From positions 15,252,001 through 15,316,000 of the forward strand of contig NC_061482.1 in the NCBI RefSeq assembly GCF_022581195.2: DNA of 64,000 nt, given 5' to 3'. A model generated the notes under the pieces. That model searched no databases, was not told where the DNA came from, and saw only the letters and a program-made list of their open reading frames with translations. This document shows, piece by piece, positions 42,423-53,049 of this stretch. The first letter of the stretch is position 1, and each line of letters begins with the position of its first letter. This DNA comes from Helicoverpa zea. Its lineage: Eukaryota; Arthropoda; Insecta; Lepidoptera; Noctuidae. A program made the position numbers and the translations under genes.

Positions 42423-42640
42423 TCTAATATTATGAAGAGGAGAGTATTATTGTTTGTTTAATGGATAGGTACCTACAATAAAAAAAAACACTGGACCGAT
42501 TTTCAAAATTCTTACAATAGTCCAAAGCTACGTTATCTGCGAGTAACATGTGCTATATTTTATCTTGATACGGGCTCCTTATCTTGGTACGGGCAGAGTT
42601 TCCACGGGACGTGGGTAAACCGCGGGGTACCGATAGTTAA
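42423..42640 (+). mobile_element. Helitron-like repeat, degenerate
   Basis: TCTAATATTATGAAGAGGAGA, TGTTTGTTTAATGG, ACTGGACCGATTTTCAAAATT, ACGGGCAGAGTTTCCACGGGAC, GTAAACCGCGG. It has the same blocks as the copy at 63160. Confidence 0.65.
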
Positions 42641-43088
42641 GGTAACATAACCTGGAAGAGATACCATAAGAACCTGGAAATATAAGAAGACCCATGGAAC
42701 AACCAAGGCTATCAGGTAATGGCTATAAGAGAGCAACAAAATGACTAACAAAAGTATTACAAGGTACAATATTTGCCAAAAAGCCTATGACTCAGCTAAT
42801 TCCTAGGTAGGTTTGGTAGGTACCAAATCTTTGATTAAATTCAAATTCAAAGCTCTTTATTCTGTTCTTCATTTCTACTGAATGTTAAAGAAAGCGTTCT
42901 AGGCTTTGAAACTTACCAAGCCATTCTACAGTGTTCCAACTATCTTGAAGTTGGAAGCAAGGATCTTTAGTTTAATTTATTTTGAGCATTCTGCATCAGT
43001 AACTGTCGCACATGCCTATACTTTTTATATCGTTTTTGTTTCTCGAAAAGTATTGACATTGTAAATAAAATAAATGATAAATGAATAA

Positions 43089-44400
43089 GGGTGAATTTCC
43101 CGGGACCAAAAATTGCGTGGCATCGATGAAATCGGTACTAAAAATCATTGTTATAATATTCTAATATTTTTTTCTAAGTAGGTGAAATAGTAATCTATGT
43201 GTAGCACTAAATATTTTGTTAATAGGATTAATTGGTTCTCCAAAAAAAAAAAATAAACCTCAAAATCTTTCATTGCCGTGTTTGTCCACACGTCACCTTG
43301 ATGTGTACTAGACCTTATTGATAAAAATGTATTAGTTATTTATATTAAAACCTACTTTTATTTGATTCGTGAATAGTTAAAGTATTATTACGGACTACAT
43401 TTGTTGAAATATTTAAACAATACAACAAATGGTAAATAAAAAATAGTTTGTCCCAGAACCACCATTCATCGCCATGTCCTAAACATATTTAAGAATATTC
43501 CTTTTTCTAACGGTTTGCGTCCCTCCCGCTGTGCGCTAAATGTTGCATATTAGTGGACATCAAGTGTTCGACGTGGAATGACGTGTGCACGTGCCTGCAT
43601 TTTCGCGCCATAAATGCAAGTATGCAATTTTTTTATCACTGGACATTTTTTCTATCATCGCCGTGGATAGGTCTTACTTCTGTTTGAATAAGTTTGTCCT
43701 CTTAATTGATCATTCGGTACAATGCCATCTATCTTATGTTTATTTGTGACGTGTTAATTACTGTGAATTATTAACAGATTTTTAGTTTTTTGATGTTTTT
43801 GCCTTGATATTCATTGCCGTGCTCTCATTTCCGTGGTTTCCGTGGTCAAAATTTGCTATGGAAATGAAAAAAAATACACAGCAATGAAAAAATTTTCATT
43901 GCCATGCCTTGTAAAACAATTTCGTTTCATTGCCGTGGCCGCATGTTTCATTACCGTGACTTATGTTTTCATCGCCACGGCATCATTAAGAAAAAAAAAA
44001 CAATTTGTACTATATAGTCAACTACAAAAAGATATTTCCACGTTCACCTCACTAAATGATAAACTTACACACACCACTTCAGGTTCAGGTTCACTTAGGT
44101 TGTTTTACTAGAGGAGTATTTAAGAAAAGAAAGAGAAAGATATGTCAAAACGATGGCTGCAGGAATAGTTTTCATTGCCATGGACGCATGTTTCATTGCC
44201 GTGCATGCATGTTTCACCGCCGTGGCATGAAAATTTTAGTCTTGTATATCTCGTTAGTTTTTTAAGCTATCTACTAGATATTAAGGAAGAATACATATCT
44301 TATCAAAAACTTTAGTAAACACTATTTTTTCTTGTTCTAAAGTTGAAGTATAAAAAATCCACGGAAATGAAGATTTTATTGGACCTGTTGAAATTCACCC
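43089..44400. mobile_element. 1.3-kb element with GGGTGAATTTC termini and many CATTGCCGTGG motifs
   Basis: GGGTGAATTTC at 43089 and its reverse complement ending at 44400; ATAA directly outside both ends (43085-43088, 44401-44404). CATTGCCGTG or close variants occur at about 43271, 43813, 43897, 43930, 43952, 43972, 44174, 44193 and 44215, plus reverse forms near both ends (GCGTGGCATCGATGAAAT, CCACGGAAATGAAG). No convincing protein. Class not identified. Confidence 0.7.
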
Positions 44401-44473
44401 ATAAATGCTGCTGGTTCCTGGACCTATAGCTTAATCGTCTCTTCAACTTGAAACGTAGGAAAGAAGCCAAACT

Positions 44474-44826
44474 GGGGCTAGATTCTGCTAATTTTATTTA
44501 AGCGATATACGATTGCTATCCGATTCAATCACGATCTCTCGATTGAAGCATAATGTGGCATTCCGCTATTTTTTCTTTGAAATAAACGTTTCTATCCTTT
44601 TCTGTTCTTCAATAATGAATTATAATCTATGAATGATTTACAATTGCAATATGATAGTAGAACAGACTACCCTATAGGCGAAATGGCAGACCAATCGCAT
44701 ACCAATCAAATGTTATTGAAAGATTGGTCTTATTTTAGTAGCAGAATGCCCGATATGGTTAAAGTGCTATTGCGATTAGATTGCTATCCAATTGTCACAT
44801 CATTACATTAGCAGAATCGGAACCTT
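44474..44826. mobile_element. MITE of the GATTCTCCTAATTTT family, copy 1
   Basis: Left end TAGATTCTGCTAATTTTATTTAAGCG, right end CATTAGCAGAATCGG. Internal GTGGCATTCCGCTATTTTTTC and GCAGAATGCCCGATATGGTT are shared with copy 2 at 51371-51768. Confidence 0.8.
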
Positions 44827-45409
44827 GGTCGTTTTTATTGTTTCAAGACCGTATTGAACAAAATATCGGGTCTATAGAAGGCTCGAAAATGATGTTAGCG
44901 CGAGGTTTACATACATGACCTAGTAATGAACCACGAGATTATCCAAGAGAATAAAATAGAATAGAATATAATTTATTTCCTTTTTAAATACAGCATACCA
45001 GTACAATATTACTTATTCTCTAAGTTCTTAATTAACACGGTGTTTAATTATTAGGTTGGGTTGTAAATTGAAACGGTACAAACAAACATTGAAACGGTAA
45101 GAGATACATACTTAAACTACTTAAAAAATATTTGTTACATATTACTTACTCGTAACAAAAATGCCACCACAACTATGCAATTTAATATATACATATAATA
45201 AATCTGTAAAAAAACTGTGTCTGTACATTGAATATATTAAAAAAATAATAATTGGGTGGAGTTTAGAAACAGTAATGGAGCACAAATCCAAAAAAAAAAA
45301 TCTGTCTGTATGGTCTGTATGTTTGTACACGCTAATCTTCGGAACTACTGGACGGATTTCAATGATTTTTTGTTTGTTGTATCGGTATAAAGTCTGGGCA
45401 ACATATCTA

Positions 45410-45960
45410 GGCTATAATTTATCTTCGAAACTTGAAGACCTGATGCAGAACTGCAACAGACCAACAAAACGATAAGAGATACAAAAATGGTGCCATGGCA
45501 AAAATTGTTCCACGTGATGAGCATTTTCTGCTGAGATAATAAATTTGAAGATCTGGAACACCTTATGTGAAACCCCAAGAGCCCAGCTACTCTGTACCAT
45601 ATAAAGGTACGACGTTTGAGCAAAAGTTGTTCAATCTGATAAGCACTTTCTATTGAATTAAAAAATTGAAGATCTAAAACACCTGATGTGGAACTCCAGG
45701 AGCCCAGCTAGACTATAGCATATAAAGGTATGACGTCTTAGCAAAAGTTGTTCAATCTGATAAGCACTCTCTAATGACTTATAAAAATTGAAGATCTAAA
45801 ACACCTGATGTGGAACTCCAGGAGCCCAGGTAGACAATAGCATATAATGGTATGACGTTTTAGCAAAAAGCGTTCAATCTGATAAGCATAGTCTATTGAC
45901 GTATAAAAATCGAAGATCTGGAACACCTGATGTAGAACTTCAAGAGCCCTACTACACTTG
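45410..45960 (+). repeat. Tandem repeat, ~120-bp unit, about 4.5 copies
   Basis: The core TTCAATCTGATAAGCA occurs at 45631, 45751 and 45873, with a diverged copy at 45508 (TTCCACGTGATGAGCA); spacings are 123, 120 and 122. Each unit also has TGAAGATCT..AACACCTGATGTGGAACT and AGAGCCCAGCTA. The open frames in it are by-products. Confidence 0.9.
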
Positions 45961-46179
45961 AAATGTATAGAAATGAATGTTACAAAACAGGTATGGTGAA
46001 TCAAAAAAGTAATTAGTCCGTCTTTTAGATAACCCTAAAATAATGGACGCGTATTTTTTTTCTCTCTCTCACAAACAAATAATAACGAAGATATAACACG
46101 CTTGAATTTTGTGTTAAGTCACTGCTTAGTACAAATTTTACATACCTAGACGTGGCGTCACGAGCATCCACTCTCCGAC

Positions 46180-46784
46180 TTTGTTGCGTTATATCTCATT
46201 ATTATTTTGTATGTCTCTTCCAGACCTCGGGACTACAGCGTCCTGAATTTTTGGGGGGGAAACGTGGGGCCGAAGCCAACATGCTGAAGCCCTTTTGAGA
46301 CAACTTTAATGAAATGGTACACAAAACCGACGATTATCCCTTTATACACTATAGAAATGAACCCAAGGACAATACCCGGTGGACGTCGTTAAAAAAAAAA
46401 GATAATCCCCGGTTCTGTGCTAAACTATTGTTAACTATGGAGGAAAACTACTTGGGCTATTGTGATGGGATGTTAGTGGATTAGGACATAGGGAACTATG
46501 ACATCTCCCGGTGACAATGTATTAGATACATGTAAAAATGGCAGGTGGAGACTCGCCACCTCACTTACTGGCCCCCCGGAAATCAGTCGGAGTCAGAGCG
46601 GCTGAAGAGCGAGGATACCTCGACGGACTTTAAACGCAGATCACGCGCTCCCTGTGGGTCCAGCATCACCGGCCCAGTCGCCACTTACCACGAGGCACCT
46701 GCCCTCCGATAAGGGCTACTAACCCTGCTCTAGCGACTCCACTCTGGACGGCCCATGAAGGCAAGGCAGAGGCGTGAGCCCTAC
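46180..46784 (+). mobile_element. Probable retroelement 3' region
   Basis: GC-richer sequence (CTCGGGACTACAGCGTCCTG ... CTCGCCACCTCACTTACTGG ... GGGCTACTAACCCTGC) leading into the conserved terminal block at 46785. No intact reading frame. Boundaries are uncertain. Confidence 0.4.
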
Positions 46785-46920
46785 CCCCGTCATGGTTCAC
46801 TCCGGCCGGCCGGAGACGGGGGACAGTATACTCTCCCTGGCACTCGCACAGCACTCGGTATATATAGCCCCGCGGGGTCGCTACTCCCCGTCATCCGCCT
46901 CAGATGTCCTGCGGAGCTTA
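46785..46920 (+). mobile_element. GC-rich 3' end of a retroelement, copy 2
   Basis: CCCCCGTCATGGTTCACTCCGG...GGGGGACAGTATACTCTCCCT...CGGGGTCGCTACTCCCCGTC, the counterpart of 528-662. It is followed by ATTATTATTGTCG instead of the AT microsatellite. Confidence 0.65.
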
Positions 46921-46948
46921 TATCCCATTATTATTGTCGTTATTATCT

Positions 46949-47337
46949 CAAGAGCCTTTGTCCCAATTATGTTAGGGTCGGCGTCCAGTCACGATGCAAC
47001 TGAGTACCAGTGTTTTACAAGGAGCGACTGCCTATCTGACCTCCACAAATCGGTTACCCGCGCAACCCAACACCCCTTGGTAAAACTGGTCAGACTTACT
47101 GGCTTCCGACTACCCATAACTGCCAAGAATGTTCAATGACAGCCGGAACCTACAGTTTAACGTCCCCTCCAAATAACCGTCATTGGTATCCGAAATATAC
47201 ATAGAAAGTACATACGAACTTAAAAAAGTTACATTGGCTTGCCAGACCTGGAATCAAAGTCACACGCTCACACTGGAGAGATTGGTTCTCTACCCACTAA
47301 ACAACCACTACTTCCACTTGGTCACCACGACTTTGTT
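46949..47337 (-). mobile_element. Type A SINE, full length, reverse
   Basis: From AAGAGCCTTTGTCCCAATTAT to GGTCACCACGACTTTG. It is diverged, with a changed box B (CCTGGAATCAAAGT). Confidence 0.85.
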
Positions 47338-47569
47338 TTTTTTACGTAATAATACGTGCAATATTTTTGCCACACACAGCTTAAATGCGGACTAATTAGA
47401 ATCACTACTTTTATCCCTATGGTCATACCTATTGCGCTTCAGTTCTCAGTGTTTAGCTTAGTCTTCTGTGCTTTTGTCGTTGACGTACAAAATTTAAATA
47501 TATGGAACGTTTCTAATGGTTATGCGTATTCCGTTGTTTTCCCGTCAACGGTCTTTGAAGGGGGATCTT

Positions 47570-47641
47570 TGATTTTGCTGACCCCGTAGTCGCTGGCATA
47601 AGGGACAGGATCCGCGTACGAAGTCGCGGGCAGAAGCTAGT
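47570..47641 (+). mobile_element. 3' end of a CTAGT-ending Helitron-like repeat
   Basis: GCGTACGAAGTCGCGGGCAGAAGCTAGT, with little of the 5' part recognisable. Confidence 0.55.
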
Positions 47642-48339
47642 TTGATAATAAAATAATGTCCATCGACGGTATACAAGAAAAGTTCTTTACCTCCCGTGCT
47701 AGTTAAAAACTGTGTCACGGAAAGGTAAGATTCTCGTTATAGCATGAATTTGCAATCGTAACGTTATGGACATAAGACACTCTTTTCCTAAAAAGTTATT
47801 TAGTTACAATGTAGTGGATGCTAGTATAAGCAAAATAACTAGACAAACATGTTGCAATTTTTTTAAAAATTAATAATAAGAAATGGAGTATTTGATAAGA
47901 ATCAATATCTATATATGTATATGTCACCGTAAGATTACAAACATCGTTAGATTACAATCTATCTCGAGAGATTGTAAACTGTCGAATTATTGTAAACCGT
48001 AACACCTGATTGCAATTTAACGCATTATTTTTCGCTATATTGTAATCTATCGATGAGAAATTGTCAAATTGTCAACTGTCCGAAAGCTCTCCCTGATTGG
48101 TCAGTCTTTTTGTAAGATCGAGAGCGATGTAGAGCGGTCAAATTGTCAACTGGCGTAGAACGGAATGCATCTTGCGCGCTGATTGGTAGAACGTCAAAAA
48201 AGACAATGTTCTTTGCAACTCCCGGTGTCACAGCTCTTTGACGTGCAAAAATAAGTGACGGTTTAATTTTTTATAAAATCAAAAATTGTACTTAATTTTA
48301 AAGACTCAAATTACACACAATTAAAAATTGTATTAAAAA

Positions 48340-48620
48340 TTGAAGTTAGTGACGAAAACGAATCGCTGCAAAACCGACTCCACGTAGTCTTGTCTGCCCT
48401 ACCCCTAGAGTGCAATTCAAAACCGCGTAGGCGCGGAGGGGCGAGGCGGCCTGCGAGCTGAGGCGCAGGTAGTTTCAGCGCTCGCCGCCGTGGCTGAGGC
48501 TGGCCGGCTCCGCCGGCCAGCAAGCCGAAGCTGCGGTGGTGAGCGTGAAAACCATCTGCGACGATAAGCTCGCATGGGACCGCCGGAGCCCCGCAGCGCC
48601 GGAGCCGTGACAGAAGTTAT
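48340..48620. other. GC-rich island inside the foldback element
   Basis: Abrupt shift to GC-rich sequence with GGCTGGCCGGCTCCGCCGGCC-type palindromes. Two overlapping minus-strand open frames (48311-48523, 48417-48632) are Arg/Ala/Pro-rich and look like composition artefacts. Confidence 0.5.
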
Positions 48621-48735
48621 GCAATACTTCAATTAATATGGGATGTGTTATATTTTAAACAAAAAACTCAGTAGGTACGAGTTAAATAATTAGAAGGTAA
48701 ATAAATATTTTTATGATGTCATTTAATAGTATTTA

Positions 48736-48962
48736 TAGTTCGGCCATTCAGAGAATGCGTTCCTGACACGTCGCGATTGAACTGACGACGTAACTTTGCA
48801 ATGGCGTTGCAGTTACGATAAAAATATTTTTGCTGGTTGTTTACCGTTTTAACAATTGAGGAGCATTAAAACAACATTATTATATCAATAATCAATGAAT
48901 GTAGTTACGTCGTCAGTTCAATCGCGACGTGTCAGGAACGCATTCTCTGAATGGCCGAACTA
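48736..48962. mobile_element. 227-bp MITE with 60-bp perfect terminal repeats, nested
   Basis: TAGTTCGGCCATTCAGAGAAT...GACGACGTAACT at 48736-48795 is exactly repeated in reverse at 48903-48962. TA flanks both ends (48734-48735, 48963-48964). Perfect arms indicate recent insertion or correction. Confidence 0.93.
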
Positions 48963-49719
48963 TAAGAAGTTTACTGTTAGAATGCATGCTACAAATTTAG
49001 ATGCAAAAAAATAACCATCATGCTGAGTTGTATTTAGAGTGGAAGATAACTCGTGGCTAAGATAGTATTATTTAGATGCTCGACGCTTTATTAATTGTGG
49101 CTGACTTAGTAATTTAGAAGGCAACATACATTTTTGGGGGCGAATAATGATATTAAAAAGAAGCCTGTTTAATTAGCACCCCTTTTATTTTATTTTTAAA
49201 TATTAGTTTGTATTTGAAGACAAAATACCTAACTGTATTTTTATAAGAGTTATTTTTATATAAATTTAATACTTGAAGAATTTTTGAAGAGCATTTATTT
49301 TATTTAACTGACACCTCTATTTCATTCCTAACTCTACGGGAACTCCATGGGAACAGAACGGCTGGTCGTGATTGGTCGATCTTACAAAAAGACTGACCAA
49401 TCAGAGAGAGCTTTCGGACAGTTGACAATTTGACAATTTCTCATCGATAGATTATAATATAGCGAAAAATAATGCGTTAAATTGCAATCAGATGTTACGG
49501 TTCACAATAATTCGACAGTTTACAATCTCTCGAGATAGATTGTAATCTAACGATGTTTGTAATCTTACGGTAACATATATATACCTATATCTCTTAAACA
49601 AATATATATAAATTTTTTTTCTGTGTGTGTACGTGGTACTTTTTTGTATATGGGTATAAATTTAATATCATAATATATATTTTATTTACATATTTTAATT
49701 AATTGTTCAGTCCGTTCAT

Positions 49720-50957
49720 AATCAAATTTACACAGGATTACAGGAACTCATCCAGGGCCCTTTTACAGATATAACTTGTCATATTTTTTAAGGGTTTTAT
49801 TTTACTTATACGATTGTACAATAGCGGAGCCAGGAACAGAGAGAAACTTTATCCAAATGTAGTTTTACGAGCTGGGACAGCGTACATTTCATGTGATCTT
49901 CTAGTTAAGTAGATTTATTACTTGGTCTTTCGCACGGTTGTGTTGTCTTAGAACTATATTCAGTATAAACAGTTGTCGAATGTTTAGGACGCCAAATTTT
50001 TTGTATAGTGCAGTCGTCGGATACTGGAATCCCTTAAAATTAATGACTTTTAAAATACATCGGTGCGCCCTTTCTATTTTTATAATGGTACTTTTCCTAG
50101 CGCCACCCCAAGCAGAGATACCATAAGAAACTATTGACCGACACAGTGTTAAATAAACAATTTTACTCATAGATTTATCGTGTAAATTTCAGATTTTTTT
50201 GAAAATCGGTATTAGTTTGCGCATTCGACTTTTTAAATTGCTGACATGTTGTTTCCAATTTAAATTTTTATCGATTTCAACGCCAAGATATTTAATAGGT
50301 AGGTACTATTAGTTGGAGATAAAAACAAACAATCACAATTATTAGTATTGACACAATTAGAGCAATGAGCTTTTATTTGGAAATCGGAAGAGGGTTGTGT
50401 ATTATTTTTAAAACGTTCAATGTAAGGAAGTTGTAATAAAGCCATTTAATTATCCTTCGAAGTCCTTGCTCAGCTGAAGACTTTACATCGGACCATGTTG
50501 CATGTTGGAATAAGATTACTGTATCATCAGCGAAAGTATATAGTCACCTTCGCGTCAGCTATTTCAATATCACAAAGATTATTTACATAGATTATAAATA
50601 ATGTAGGGCCAAGCACTGAGCCCCAGGGACACCAAAATAAACATTTAATTTGTAGCTAAGAATATTTCCAATTTTTACAGTTTGTGACCTATTTGTTAGA
50701 TAATCCTGGAAAAGATTTACATATAAGCAGGCATTCTTAGGAATTAAGGATGTAAAATGACTCCGTACACGGAATATTACAATGTTCATTAAATTCAGCG
50801 TTTGTAAAGCAATGGTATATTCAAGAAAGGATCTCATAAACCATTTGTTCTGCGTTTCGACAGTCTGTGTACACAGAAATGTGGCTTCGTTATTTTCCGA
50901 GAGCAACCTAGTGAACTGAAAATAAGTTGAATTTGAGTTTGGATGTAGTATTTTCAT
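49720..50957 (-). pseudogene. Decayed non-LTR retrotransposon reverse transcriptase
   Basis: On the minus strand: LFQDYLTNRSQTVKIGNILS and LNVYFGVP at 50957-50592, then TFADDTV (catalytic FADD motif, about 50545-50520, another frame), then KIVYLTLCRSIVSYGISAWGG...RYPT-like region at 50170-49901. Frameshifts separate the blocks, and GVPQGSVLGP is broken. The order fits a Jockey/CR1-like RT C-terminal half. Not functional. Confidence 0.82.
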
Positions 50958-51028
50958 AATTTAGCTACTTACCTGTATAATGGACTGCGGTTTACCATTT
51001 TTGGCAGTTTGTGAGATCATTATGCAGC

Positions 51029-51210
51029 ACTAGCTTCCGCTCGCGGCTTGGCCTGCATGGTGTGTTAATAAAAAGTAGCCTATGTGTTAATCCAGGGTAT
51101 CACCTATCTAAATATCAAATTCCAACGAAATCGGTGCAACCGTTTTGGCGTGAAAGAATAACAAACACACATTCTCACAAACTTTCACATTTACACACTG
51201 GAAGTAAGAT
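51029..51210 (-). mobile_element. CTAGT-ending Helitron-like repeat, reverse
   Basis: Plus strand begins CACTAGCTTCCGCTCGCGGC and ends CTTTCACATTTACACACTGG; internal AAAGTAGCCTATGTGTTAATCC. Related to 20265-20420. Confidence 0.7.
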
Positions 51211-51370
51211 AAGTAGGACAATATAGACCGTAAACCTGACACTATTGTCAATCATTTAGTAATGGGATATAGGTTGTGGTCTGCTAAAGGGGGTTTTCAT
51301 GCGGCCCCGCAGGCCAGCGCTGCTGTTCCATTGACGGGTTAAGCAGTGGTAACCTCTTATACTTTAAAAC

Positions 51371-51768
51371 AGGGGCCCGATTCTCCTAATTTTACTTAAG
51401 CGACCTTCGATTGACGTTCGACTCGATTCGACTGAGATCCAATCCCGACTCGATTACGATTGAAGCGTATGTGGCATTCCGCTATTTTTTCTTTGAAATA
51501 AGCGTTTTTATCCTTTTCCGTCATTCAATAATGAATCATTTTGTCTGCAAATGATTTACGATTGCAAAATGATTGTACAGCAAACTACCGTATAGACCAA
51601 AATCATCAAAATAGCAGACCAATCGCACACCAATCAAATGTCAATCGAATACGATTGGTCTTTTATTAGTAGCAGAATGCCCGATATGGTTAAAACTGCT
51701 ATTACGATCATATTGCGATTCGATTTCTATTCGATTTTGACATTATTAACTTAGGAGAATCGGGGTCC
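51371..51768. mobile_element. MITE of the GATTCTCCTAATTTT family, copy 2
   Basis: GGGCCCGATTCTCCTAATTTT left and TTAGGAGAATCGGGGTCC right. The body is shared with 44474-44826. Confidence 0.85.
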
Positions 51769-51797
51769 TGTATATTTCCCCCGAATCAAAACCAGAT

Positions 51798-51941
51798 TAA
51801 CTATACTATACTACTGTTTGTTTGTACCCTAAATGATTTCACTGCTGGAGAACTACACTCTCCCCGAGTAACATAGGCTACATTTTGTTACGGGCAGTAG
51901 TTCAAACGAGACATGGGTGAAACTGCGGGAAAACGGCTAGT
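51798..51941 (+). mobile_element. Helitron-like repeat
   Basis: CTACTGTTTGTTTGTACCC...CGAGTAACATAGGCTAC...CGGGCAGTAGTTC...GAAACTGCGGGAAAACGGCTAGT. Confidence 0.65.
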
Positions 51942-51947
51942 AAACTA

Positions 51948-52346
51948 CACTCGCGAGCAAAAAAATGGAATCACCCCCTTGAGCTATACAAATTCAACGA
52001 TTGCCAATGATACAATATTTACAGTTAAATGTTCAATGTTAAAGTTAAATGTTTATAGTCAACGTGCTGTGGCTCGTCACCTTCATTTAAGCCAGTCCGG
52101 TGTGTCAAAAATCGACAGTTCAGGGAAACTGGAGCAATTTTATTTTTCGGATGATTTTCTTTGCTGTCTAAATAAAGAGGATTAGCTCCTTAAATACGGA
52201 AATGATTTTTTTGTTTCTACCCTTCATTTAAAGCTAAAAATATAGGTTTTCAAACGAGATCATATACATTCAACTGTGAATATTGTATCATTGGCAATCG
52301 TTATATTTGTATAGCGCAAGCGATTCCATTTTTTTGCTCGGGAGTG
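51948..52346 (+). mobile_element. Internally deleted Tc1-type element
   Basis: CACTCGCGAGCAAAAAAATGG at 51948 pairs with its reverse complement ending at 52346 (one difference, CCCGAGC). TA lies on both sides. It keeps a transposase DNA-binding remnant: YSQRAVARHLHLSQSGVSKI, a Tc1 helix-turn-helix. 399 bp, no catalytic region. Confidence 0.9.
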
Positions 52347-52998
52347 TATAGATAGAGATATAATTTTGACATTTGTCGCTAGCCAATGAACAGAAAGGTT
52401 ATTGAAATCCACTATGGGTCACCACGACTTTATCTAGTAGATATGCACATTTTGAATGCAACGGTCGGCTGCTTCACTAACTTTTCAAACAAGACAGAAT
52501 TGAGTTGCTGGGGAGTTTGTTCCAACATTTTTTCTTCCCAGCAAAACACATAAGCAGTCGTGAGAAGGCGTTTTGAGGACAGTCTTTTGTTTTGTCCTTC
52601 AAAAACTGCCGATTTTCAGCCTACTTTGAACAAATGATTTTTGGGGAGAAGGGATTAGGGTAAAATAATAAAATACGAATATACCACAAAACTGTTTATT
52701 TCACAAATTATATGATAAATATAAATTATTCAGACACGCGTGTCTAGCACGCTGGGTTCCGCGTCTTTTTACATTACGGGTTTTATCTGCAGAACCCAAA
52801 TAAGCTTTTACAAGGCAACCAAACTGCAATGCCTAGGATATAAATTAACGCAATTTATCGCCTTTACAAATTAACTAAAAGCCTGTCATTGGCGTCACTA
52901 GGATACTAAAGAACTTCTTATCACTTTTATATTTTATTAAATTATCAAATTTTGTCATTATGGTGGCATTTATGTAGATTTTGCTGGTACATACATAT

Positions 52999-53042
52999 AA
53001 ATAGGTAAGTATGATCATATTTAGGTACATACTTACCTATTT
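52999..53042. repeat. 15-bp perfect hairpin
   Basis: AAATAGGTAAGTATG and its reverse complement around a 14-nt spacer. Possibly a MITE remnant. Confidence 0.6.
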
Positions 53043-53049
53043 TTTTCTT

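Larger units (their letters stand above)
47921..49576. mobile_element. Large foldback element with 200-bp inverted arms
   Basis: Left arm 47921-48120 (ATGTCACCGTAAGATTAC...TTTTTGTAAGATCG) and right arm 49377-49576 are about 97% complementary by eye. The interior holds a GC-rich island (~48340-48620), a nested 227-bp MITE (48736-48962) and AT-rich DNA. No transposase found. The flanks are AT repeats, so the TSD cannot be read. Confidence 0.88.

Noticed and set aside
48311..48632. Two overlapping Arg/Pro/Ala-rich minus-strand frames
   Set aside because: GC-rich island inside a foldback element; no domain, no splice context, both frames open because of composition.
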